Shown: piece after piece, positions 1-10,760 of the stretch
Numbering within the stretch: the stretch's first letter is position 1
Layout: every line of letters begins with the position of its first letter
Source: Lingula anatina
Lineage: Eukaryota; Brachiopoda; Lingulata; Lingulida; Lingulidae
DNA: 64,000 nt
Reading direction: 5' to 3'
Assembly (NCBI RefSeq): GCF_001039355.2
Contig: NW_019773514.1
Span: forward strand, 205,498-269,497
Position numbers and translations under genes: made by a program
Notes under the pieces: generated by a model
Databases searched by the model: none
What the model saw: only the letters and a program-made list of their open reading frames with translations
Told to the model about the DNA's origin: nothing

Positions 1-3000
1 TGTAAGCTCTACAGGTGTAACTGGAAAACACATGCTGCTTTTCTACTACCAGCCTACTGCTGCCATCTACAGTGGAAACTGCATGCCCCACAAGAGGGGA
101 TACTGGGAAGATCTGTACTTGCTGTATGAAGTACTGGACTTGTGGAGCTGGGGTGCCCACTGTGATACATGAGAGGGATATACTGCTATTGGTCTCAGTG
201 GCAGTGACACCTCTAATTGCTGGTGGCCCTGAAATATGTGTACGTATAACCAAGAGTGTAGTATATAAATGGATTTTAGGGTAATACATTTATTGCAGTA
301 ACATATGTAATACTGATCACCCATGTTCAAAAGTTTACATAAAAGTTTTGTTAATACAAACACCAAGAAAGAAATAGACTTTGTACACTTCAGAAGACAA
401 AGATAAAAAAAATCAAGTATGTATTTAATCTTAATTTGGTAAGACCGACAAAATAATAACACAAAGAAAGTCTCCCTACTAAGCCACTCTGCACAAAATA
501 ATTACCTTCAACACTGAGCTGTATCATGCCTTCCATACACCCCAGAAGATTACAGGCCCGGCATGTCCATGTGCCCCAGTGCAGGGAGACATTAGATGTT
601 ACAATGTGGAGACTTGATGAATTCAATTGGTAGTCTGGAATTTGGATTGAGTAAAAAACATACCTGTATTATCATATGTTGCTTTATTATAACCAATATA
701 TACCATTTTTGTTAAAAAAAAAATTTGACCTTGACCTGAACTTTGACCTTATATCCTACCCAGAGTTCCTTGCATGTCTGCTGGGTACCAGTAAAAACTG
801 ATAATTCATTACTTTTTTCAGATTACTTAATTTGCTCCATTTTAAATTAAAATTCATTGAATGATGACGGATACTTTAAGTCTCCCAACATGCCTTGCTA
901 GTTGCTGGTGAAAAAAATTGATAAAGATGGAGATCTCTTACCGAAACCACTTCTGCTGATCACACTGCCACCTGGTGACTTCCATATTAAAGATGGCTTC
1001 CCAGTAAAGAAACACTGCATGATCACTGGTTGGCCACTTGGTACAGTAAGACTGGAACTGCTTGCCAATAAACGTGGTGGTACTGAATTGATAAAGCATA
1101 AATAGTTACTGTAACATATCCCATAAAATTTAGAAAAAGAAACATTTGATAATTGGTTTAAGCAGCAATTTTATTACAGAAACTACTTCTGCATGACAGT
1201 GATACAACAAAGTTTAACATTTGACAGTAGTTTTCTCATGGAACCCATAAAAAGAAATATACTTTCATTCTAGGTGAATTTTATTGTAAATCAAATTAAA
1301 TAATAATTCAAGCCAATCACATCAATATTTTTTTATTTTGTAATATCCTTATTTTCACTTCATAATTAGAGGCTCCTCCATGGTACTTACAAATCATTTT
1401 CTTAAATTATCAAAGAACTATCATGTGTTTGAAAATGCATTATTTGACTGCATTATAAAATAAATAAATGAATAAATAAATAAATAACGGTGTCCTACCA
1501 TTGACAGTGACATAAGCCAGTCCAGTGGTGTTCCCCACACTATTCCTGGCCACACAGGCATACCAACCTTCACTGCCTTCCTCTATGTTCTATGGAATGG
1601 GAGTTCAAAATATTCTTACAGCACATGTATGTTATACAAATCTTATGCACAATTATTGCTGAATATACTACCACAGATAAAAAGATTCCCTTCATATGAC
1701 AAAGACAAAACACAAAACAATGAAGCAATACTGAATCATTAATAAATCGCATTCCTGCACCCTCAAATTTGACCCACTCAGAAATTTCTTTAAAAAAAAA
1801 ATAATAGAAAATAAAAAAAAAAAATACCATGTAAATGACTGATTACGTATGTTTTTGTATATCAAAATCCAATTGTCATGTTCTTCAGAAACCTTAAGAA
1901 GACTGCCCCTATACTGAATATACTCAGGGTCCCCATTCAGTCACCGTTATTCTAATAAACCACATGTTAAAGACAGTCTCAGCGCGTTAAACCCTTAAAA
2001 TAGCACGAAAATGAATTTTCCTGGAAATCTCACCAATTTCCCCATAATGACCAAGGTATATCCTATCCAAAACCGTTCAGAAAATGAAGCTACCTAATAC
2101 CGTTTTTAAGTTCCATTAAATAATAAAAGACGACTCGTCTTAAATACTCAGCTACCACCTCACAGTACAGCTTCAGAACGCGCAATTTCTCGCTAAGTCT
2201 CGTGGTTTACTATGAATGAAGTACTACGGCTGAGACCCGGATGTTACTATTTGGCGCCAAAACAGCAAACATGGCTCAGACGCGCGTCAAGTCTGAAGAG
2301 GAGAGCGACAAAAGGGGACGAAAGAAAATAGCCACTCCAGTTCGAAAGATACGAAAGAAAATTAGAGACAGACGAAGAAGCACTCAGACTGTGTATGTTG
2401 GGAGGGAGGTGGGGCGGTGGAGGACACTTAAAGCTGAGTTAGGACTCACATACGAGGCAATGGCGAAACTACTCCTCGACACGTGAGTATGCGCTTCACA
2501 GGTCTCAAGTGTGAATGATTATCATATTAGCCTGTTCACAATAAATGACAATATTTGTGCTCATACAAAGTTGGTTACGTGTATAAGAGCGTTTTGGGCT
2601 TTACGTTTTCTGTTTTTGATCGGTACATGTAGATGAAAAGATGGACAGGCGGCACTTACATGTCTGACAAGTTTCGCTGTGTAGTCGTGACGTCTATCTC
2701 ATTCTGACTGAAGCCTGCTGTGATTGGTCGTAAGCGTGGGAAAATCGAGGTCGTGACCTTGAGCCGGAAGTACTTCTGGCTGTGCTCCGAAATCATGATA
2801 AATAGTTTTCGTTTTCTAATTCTTTATTCTAGTTGTCTTAACAGGACTTTTGTGACTCAGACTTATTAATATAATAATAAACAATCTCACAAAATACAAT
2901 TCTGATCAAAGTTTTACAAAGAACCTGCTTCTATACATTAATCTAACCCACTGAGACTGTCTTTAACAATTTTTTTAAAAACATCAAGAGCACCATAAAT

Positions 3001-3652
3001 GCAAGACTTAATTAGCCATTCCTCATTAACTATATACCTCATGCAAATCTTGTGACTTTTCTTTATTAAATCAAAGTCAGCTGATAATAATAACTATTAG
3101 GAAGAACCATCACCTGTAGCCTAAGATTCCCAAGAGCATCCACATATATAGTTGACCCTTGACCTGACCCTTGACCTGACCCCTGACCTAGCATCCTACC
3201 CAGAGTTCCCTGTGCGTCTGCTGTGTACCAGATGTATGTTGGTTGTTCCCTGGCTGTGGCAGAGCAGTGAAGGGCGGCAGTATCTGTCACGTTGACTGTC
3301 ACATTGGACGGAGGAACAAGGAAATTTGGAACATCTGAAAAAGTCATCATCACTAATTTTTCTTTCAAATTGTGTTGTTCTGTGGTTGAATTTTTTTTAT
3401 TTATCGAAATTAACCTTTTTTGAAGTAATATCCCTAGAGAGCATAGTACTGTGGTATCTTAATACAGAGAGATTTATTATATTTGAAACCTGCTGAAAAC
3501 GTGGAGGGCATGTTTGAATTTTTAAGCTACATGAAGGAGTGTGGTTTGAAACTAACCATCAATAAAATGATACGAAGTTTTGCATGAAATATTAAGTGTC
3601 TTTGAAAAAAAAGGAAACAACACAACATAAATACACACACACACAAAGAAAT

Positions 3653-3731
<79 letters not shown>

Positions 3732-6700
3732 GGACAAAATATTACCTCTGGTAAAAATAACTCCTGAGTCAGAGACAGTGCTTACAGAACTTGTAGCTAC
3801 ACATGTGTATTCTCCTAGCTGGTCTACTCTTACACTTTGAATTACCAGTGTGTTGTTGGCAAAAAGCTGCATGTTACTATCTGAAAAACAAAACAAGTCT
3901 TTTATGCAAATAAAATACAAAATGCACACCTGGCATTAATTTAATACTTATGATTTACAAACTAAATTACTTTTAAAACAATAACTATCAATCATTTTTT
4001 GAATCCTTAAAGTGAACTGTTGTATTTTACATCACCTCTGATCATATAAGAAACAATATAATACAATGAAAATCCATGAAATGAAGCTATTGGCTTTAAT
4101 GGTTGTAAATGGAAGCTAAATATATGTCCTACCTAGCACCAGTGTCTGTCCATCTCTCTCCCACCTGACCAGTGGCTGAGGATCACCAGTGGTCACACAG
4201 TGGAAGGTGACCACTTGACCCAAGTCCACTATGTATTCTGCAGGGGTTACATTGACTGTGGGCAAAACTGGAAATGAAATTAAAAAGTCCATGTTGTAAC
4301 TGGCAGTCACCACTACTAACACTTGACAAAATTTAAACACAAAATATTTCCTGAAAAAAAAAAAAAAAAACAAGACCTCTTTTTTGAGACAACTGAAACA
4401 TTACAACAAATAACTGATGATACTGAAAACAATGCAAATTTACAAAGTCTGCTACCAAGTAAGTTAAAAGTACTGAGCCCTACACAAGACAATTCTCGAA
4501 GAGGAACACATGGGGCATGTAAAATGCATGGGAAGCACAACTAATTTTAAAAATCTAAAACGGTATGCTATTTCAAAGTTAAAGAGACTGACTTGTAATT
4601 TGGTTGTACTTAAACTAAAATTTTATTAGTAGATAGTTAATGCTGATATTCTAAAGGTGCAGCATGCATCTTCTTTTTAAAATTATCATAAGGAAATCAA
4701 TACCACTCATCAATAATATCAAATATATGTAATATAAATTTTCAATTAATTTAAACCAAACAAAGTAAAATGCGAATTCAAACCTATATAATACATGAAG
4801 TAATGCTAGAAATTTGCTGCATGAAAACAGGAGGACCCATTCACTGAAATTTTTTCTAAGTCAAAGTGTTGCATATGGTCCTTTCCAAGCTAAATAAATG
4901 TTTCATTCTTACCAGTGACAGCTAGTGGAGCAACCGCAGTTTGATTTCCTAAAGAATTTGAAGCCAAGCACCGATATATCCATGCCTCATTTCTCTTCAC
5001 GCCCATAATTTTGAGACTTCCATTCCTAAAGAGCTGGTACGAGCCTCCATCTTGGATCTGCTGGCTCTGACCTATCTTGTACCACGTGATGGAAGGCTGG
5101 GGTCTTCCCGTGGCCTGGCAGTTAAAAATGGCGTCTGCTCCTTCGACAACATTCTGTTGACTAGGCATGATGGTAAATGTTGGTGGCGCTACAACATTAA
5201 GTTAGGCACTCTGCTTACTAAAGGTATCAGTTACATTGTTTCCATGTCTGCTTGAAAGAATTAGATTTAGGATGTGATAAAATTTGGTCAAAAGAAGTAA
5301 TATGGCTTGGATTTACCAAAGAGACATATACAAGGCAAGTACACACTTTCAACAGTTAAACATTTCTTGGAATTAAAATGAATATAATTTAACATTTAAA
5401 GCAATTAGCTAGGGTTTGACTTACAAAACAATAAGTCAATTACTGTTGCTTTTTAAGTGTCTGTCAAATTTGTGACAAAACTAACCAGCAAAAGTCCTTG
5501 TACTTAATGTAATATTATAATGGACATACTTACAGAGCACAGTGAGATCAGCACTGGTGCTGACAGTGCCAACTAAATTGCTGGCATAGCAGGTGAAAGT
5601 GCCATGGTGCACATCTGCTGCAGCCATGATGACCGCAGAGCCAGAGGAGTCCACACTGACACCAGAAATAAGTCCACTCTCAGCAGTCAGTATCTCTGAA
5701 GATGTTAATATATAGCTTTTGAAATAGACAAAATAATTTTTTGAATTCTTCAAGTGTTTTATATCAGTCTGAACATGGTCCTTATCTCAAATGTTTTATA
5801 GACTAAAAATATTCAAAACAAAGTAACAAATGTTCTTAACCAACTTAGAAGGATTCTAGTTAAATATTTTGAAAAATTTTTCTCTATTTGTAGTTCATTA
5901 TTTACAATTCCCATTAGAAAGTTGCATGCTGTTAAATCTGCATAAATCTCGAATAAAACATTTCTTTTTTTCTTTCTCTCTTGGGAGTCATAGAATTGCT
6001 ACAGTGGGTCAATAAGAACCTCCACTTGGCAGCCTCCATGTGATGGTGGGATCAGGTGTTCCTTGAGCTTTGCAAAAGAGAGTACTGCTCTCTCCTTGAC
6101 GGACATCAGTGTCCACAGGCACTTGGGTAAAATATGGCTTCACTGTAATCAGAACATACCTCTTCAGTTTTTTCCAAAATTTAATATTATTGTCTCATCT
6201 TTGTCATTTTTTAACCAAGTCATGTTTAATTAAATATTACACACAGTGAATTATTGATATTTAAAGGCAATTATCATACCTGGAGGGTCATCAAATTGTG
6301 CCTTTATGCTGGGTTCATTTGTCACAAGGAACTCTTATTAAAAAAAACTCTTTTTTAAAATGATTAGATAAATAAAAATTACAGACTGATTTTGATGATC
6401 ACTTTGATGACAAAACTGTTACAGATAAAGCAAACATTTCCCAGACTAGTGACCTCTCACCTTGCACAGTCAAGGTGACTCTGTGGTCAACTGTTCCCTG
6501 TGAGTTTGAGGCCTGGCAAATGTACTGACCACTGTCAGAGCTCTGGACATTAGTGATTTTAATGGTGCCATGGAAGATGTGTTGGGTTCTGTCTGCTGGA
6601 AAGCTACTCTGATGCTGGAAACATGGGATGTCAAGCTCAGAAATTAAGGTCATAATTCTAAAACTCTAACTTTCATAAAAAGAACATTTTTCATGGTATA

Positions 6701-9700
6701 AAAACTTCGAAATAATGAAGAATTAACATATACACTCTGTATAAATAATTGTAATTTGTAATCATGTTGTTAGTACTGTTGTGCTACATAAACAATGCCA
6801 GTGCTAAAAAATCAACCTTTTTCTAAAAAATATTGCAATTTTGTTCAACACCAAATAATCTTTCAGTTTAATTCTAAGTACAGAGCCATTCAGAATGAGT
6901 TATTTTATACTAATTCATTGTGGCTTTCCTCACCTTGACCCAGTTAATGACCTTCTTTACCTTGACCCAGATAATGACCTTCCTTACCTTAACCCAGCTA
7001 ATGACAGGTTCTGGAATCCCTGTAGCTGCACACTGCATTGTAACATCCTCTCCCTCCTGTACTGCCATGTCACTGGGGACCTTGGTGAAACTTGGAGGGC
7101 TCACAGGATCTAGAATGTGAGATTGTGTTAGGTGTTATAGCCACTGAATTGTGGTAGATAAGACAACTTATGATGACATGCAAATGTGGTGGACTTAAGG
7201 CAGTGTAATTCTCTCACTAGATACCAATATTTAGTCATGAGTAACAACATCACCTAATCCAGATATCCTTGTCAAACCATACCTGTAACAGTTAGCAGCA
7301 CAGTGACAGCATTTCTACCCCTGCTGTTGGTGGCTTGGCACATGTAGAAACCAGCATCTGATAGTCGTACAGTGTTCACTGTCAGGGAGCCATTACTGAG
7401 AATAGTATACCTAGGGCCATTCTGGGATATAAATGATTTAAAAAACAAATTAAGTTTTGTTGTAAAAAACTTTTCCAGTTTATCTGAGATTACATTCACA
7501 ACAGTTAGTGCTGCTAAGTCTGGCTTTAAAGATGAAATTCTCTTAGTCAAGAAGAGAAGCCTAAAGTTTTGGGCCAACAAACCAAATGCAATCTCTGAAA
7601 CTGAACTTGAATATAATACCCTACCATTCATAATTATCTCTACGCTGAAAAGAGATTATTAGTCAAAATCATGTGCTAGTAGCTGTCCTAAAATTAGGAT
7701 TAAACCAAACTATTCTCCTTCTCCCACCTGTAAGAGTTCTGCACTGCTGGCATTGCTCACATCATACCACTGCACAGTGAGCGGCTCTGTTCCCACGGCA
7801 ACACAGTTAAAATGGGCACTGTGACCCTGGGGGACACTTTGGGGGCTGGGTGACACTAGAAATCCTGGACGGCCTATTGAGAGAGAGAAAAAAAAATCAT
7901 CAGTAGAGGCAGTCAATAATTCAGTAAGATTCAATGTATTGATATTTACAGTAAAAAATTAGGAATGCTGCTTACAATACATTTCATAATTTCATAACAA
8001 ACAATACCATCTTTCAGATAATTTGCCTGATATCTTAAGATTGTATTTTGCAAAATTTTGACTTTGTGTTAAAAAGGTGAAATGATGACTAAAGCAAAAA
8101 ATGATGCATTTATGAAAAAAATTTCTTTGGGGCACAGCATGCCAAATAGAAGTGTGAAAGCATTGAACTTTTAAGTGTATATAATAACAAAGTGTATTCT
8201 ACACCTGGGTGGCATTGTGACATTTTCTTTCTCATACAATTTGTCTATTTGTAAATAAATATATATATTAAAATGACTAAAATACTAAAATTTTCATTTT
8301 TTTAAATTTTGATTTTTTTAAGTCTGCAATACAGCAATGTTAGCATATCATGTTCAAGTATAATTAACCAATCAAATAAGATTCTAATCTAAATCATATA
8401 ATACTATTATGGTAATAATTCTTTTTTTATCAAAATCTACTAAAATAAATTGTGAAGAAATAAACATGGACTATATCTAGCCTACATCTACCTGCTTTAC
8501 CCTTCAAGAAAGTAGTCCACCGTTTTGTACGAACTTCAAAAGAGAGATGAAAGAACAGACATGATATGTGAAAAGAGAGAAAGAGAGAGAGAGAGAAAGA
8601 GAGAGAGGTATACATGCTACCTGAACAAGCCTATTAACTGAATTCATATGAGGCAGGTATAATGAACATTGCATAGTCTAATATCATCTATTACTATAAC
8701 TCTATATTGTCATTATTATTATTTTTTTAAAATTATTATTACTATTATATATTTTGTGTTGCTCTCATATGAACCTACCTTCTAAAGTTAGAGTGGCTGT
8801 GTTACTATATCTTCCTGTATTCTGTATCACAGGGTTGACAGCAACACACACATACTCCCCCTGACTGTCATAGTCAACATTATTAATAGTTAACCTGCTT
8901 TGGGATGATGTAACCATGGACACTGTTCCCTTGGTAATGGGTTTCCTGCTTAGCAACCATGATATGGAAGCAGGTGGAAGACTGGAGATAGCACAATCAA
9001 AAACCACTGTGTCTCCTACGTTTTTATTTTGATTGGAGGGATTCAGGGAATAGCTAGATGCCAAATCTGAAATGACATACAAACAAATCACAAGAAATAC
9101 TCTTCTGATAGCAAATTTTATTTCACACACAGTGTTTTATTCTTTTGTTACAGATCTCTTTTGTTGGTGAAATCTCCTCTCTCTCTTTCAAAAAAAAGTT
9201 GTTTCTGAGCCACTAGACTTATCCTTCTTATGACAATTCATATGACAAAGACAGATCTGGAGCAAATGTGACATAAACTGCTTAAATATTTACACTTACA
9301 TGCTAACTGCAGGCTCACTGCACTGCTATACTGAGTATTTTGTCCATCTGATATGACGCACTGATAACTGCCAACACTGCCGCTGCTGACACTGCTGATG
9401 TGAAGAGTGCCATTGCTGAGGACACGGTAGTCAGGGAGAGTAACATCTGCATCATTAAATCTCCACCTAAAGTTGAAAATCATAGTTTTTATCAGAATGA
9501 CACATTTTTTAAATTCATATATCGCCAACCAACTGTCAATTAATTAAAGTATGTTTTCCTGTGTCAAAACTTTTAGAATTCATCCCCCCACTACTTCAGA
9601 TTTTATTACAAGTATTGTGTTGTCTATTTTCTGATACAAATTTCTGCTCATGAATCTATTCCCTCAGTTCTTAAAAAGTTAAGATTAGGAAGAACCAAAG

Positions 9701-10702
9701 TGAAAATTGGCATTACGAATGACATTTATAGATGCACTTTCAGACTCTTTCCAGTAATATTATAACATAATGATATGGGTATTTATTCCCTATTCTGGGC
9801 TCACTTAGGCAAAAAATTCTACTCAATTCAGGATTTTGAAACAAATCAATGATAAATTTGCTTAAAAAAATAAAAACTTACTTCACAGTTTCAGATGCCA
9901 AATTAAAAGCTGTCATGCATTTGTATAAAATTCACTGTACTGTAGTAGAAATAGATCAAGAATGACCCTAGTGGTCAGAGTTACCTGTAAGTGACCCCCC
10001 CTGTCCCTTGTCCTGAGCAGTGCCACCATAGGGGTTGACCAGCAGCAGCTATCACATCACTGGGCTCTCGGACAAAGTTCAGACCTTAGAAATATATTGT
10101 TTTATGCAATATTTAAAATGAATTTGAAGTATATTATACATATTTTACGAATCCATAGTCCTTTCATAATATTCCTCTTAACTCTCTGTTCTAAGATGCT
10201 TATGAAAATATGTACAGTAAGGCAAAATGTTCAGACAAAATGACAATAACATTTTTTTTTTAAAACACAATGAGGGCATGCTGTAACCTCTTTTACAGTA
10301 TACAATTTAACCTATTTTTAGATTATAAAAATAGGCCGATATCTAAAATTTGAGCAAGGACAAACTAATGCAAATAGTACACAATTTATCAAAATCACAG
10401 TTTTAAGTTATTTCTTCCAGCTAAAATTTACCACTAACTGGCAAAATTGTACATTACAAACAAGCTTCACAAACCCTCCGTCAAAGTTAACTAAGTGCTG
10501 CATTAAATTACAACTGAACAAATAAAAAATACATTAAATTTTATGGAACAACACTTTCTCTTTTCTTTAAGAATAAAGATGGTTTTATTATGTAGTTATC
10601 ATAACATCAAGTTAGTATTTTACCTTGACTTGGCTTCACTCCCCAGGTTATAAGACATACTGGAATGATGATGATGATGAAACATGAAAGCTGGTCCCTC
10701 AT
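1..10702 (-). CDS. Large multi-Ig-domain protein, 5' portion (runs off left edge)
   Basis: Coding exons in transcript order: 10624-10702, 9985-10084, 9300-9466, 8779-9066, 7728-7873, 7283-7421, 6988-7109, 6461-6614, 6020-6142, 5534-5695, 4913-5188, 4133-4267, 3746-3880, 3114-3334, 1499-1589, 942-1082, 506-634 and 1-228 (open at the window edge). Every junction is GT-AG and keeps frame. The start ATG at 10702 opens a signal peptide (MRDQLSCF, a run of Ile, then PVCLITWG). Ten Ig domains follow, each with the Cys, the Trp and the D/E-x-G-x-Y-x-C motif or close variants; examples are GSYQCVISD, GFYMCQATN, GQYICQASN, GEYTCVATS and GWYACVARN. Domains 2 and 6 lie on single exons. The others are split inside the domain, and domain borders are phase 1. 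Domain 6 (RNGSLKIMGVKRNEAWIYRC) and domain 8 (CSATAREQPTYIWY) recall Ig5 and Ig6 of PTK7, but PTK7 has seven Ig domains, so a PTK7, protogenin or hemicentin relationship is open. Any transmembrane or kinase part lies outside the window. The gene is probably an adhesion or guidance receptor or a matrix protein. Confidence 0.9.
725..793 (-). pseudogene. Relic of a duplicated Ig-domain-8 exon inside an intron
   Basis: In the intron between exons 942-1082 and 506-634, the minus strand reads WYPADMQGTLGRI, a stop, then GQSSGQGQ. The genuine exon 3114-3334 reads WYTADAQGTLGRM and then repeats of GQGS. The nucleotide match extends over about 70 bases, including the tandem TGACCT-like motif. It has an in-frame stop and no splice sites, so it is a dead exon fragment left by duplication of the domain. 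Confidence 0.65.
2271..2482 (+). CDS. Candidate first coding exon of a nested basic protein
   Basis: This lies on the plus strand inside the intron between Ig exons 3114-3334 and 1499-1589. The ATG at 2271 (MAQTRVKSEEESDKRGRKK) begins a very basic segment. That is followed by VYVGREVGRWRTLKAELGLT and a LLLD ending, a pattern I associate with a short domain near the N-terminus of metazoan zinc-finger or other uncharacterised nuclear proteins. It ends at a textbook donor (AC then gtgagtatg) in phase 2. An upstream in-frame ATG exists at 2241. I could not find the following exon, so the gene is partial or the exon is orphaned. Confidence 0.5.
3655..3729. repeat. (CA)n microsatellite next to a splice donor
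   Basis: About 37 CA units. On the transcribed minus strand this is a GT tract starting about 17 bases after the donor of exon 3746-3880. Confidence 0.95.
6934..6988 (-). repeat. 27-bp tandem repeat carrying three splice donors
   Basis: At the end of exon 6988-7109 the minus strand repeats a 27-base unit. Each unit ends CTGGGT(T/C)AAG followed by gtaagg, gtaaag or gtgagg. Exon ends at 6988, 6961 and 6934 are all possible, and the unit length keeps the reading frame, so each step adds nine residues of a WVKVRKVI type. Confidence 0.75.
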
Positions 10703-10760
10703 AGTGCATTGTTTTATCCTCTGTCTGTCACCTCTCCCAATACATCAATCCCAGTATTTT
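10703..10760 (-). other. 5'-UTR part of Ig-gene exon 2
   Basis: On the minus strand a good acceptor (ctttcag at 10761-10767) is followed by about 58 non-coding bases before the ATG at 10702. This makes the signal-peptide exon a 5'-UTR/CDS exon running to 10624. Confidence 0.6.

Noticed and set aside
902-1105. Plus-strand open frame of 67 codons
   Set aside because: It is the antisense shadow of Ig exon 942-1082, whose minus-strand translation (PPRLLASSSSLTVPSG..., Cys, Trp) joins in frame with its neighbours.
3527-3730. Cysteine/valine-rich minus-strand open frames
   Set aside because: Translation of the (CA)n microsatellite.
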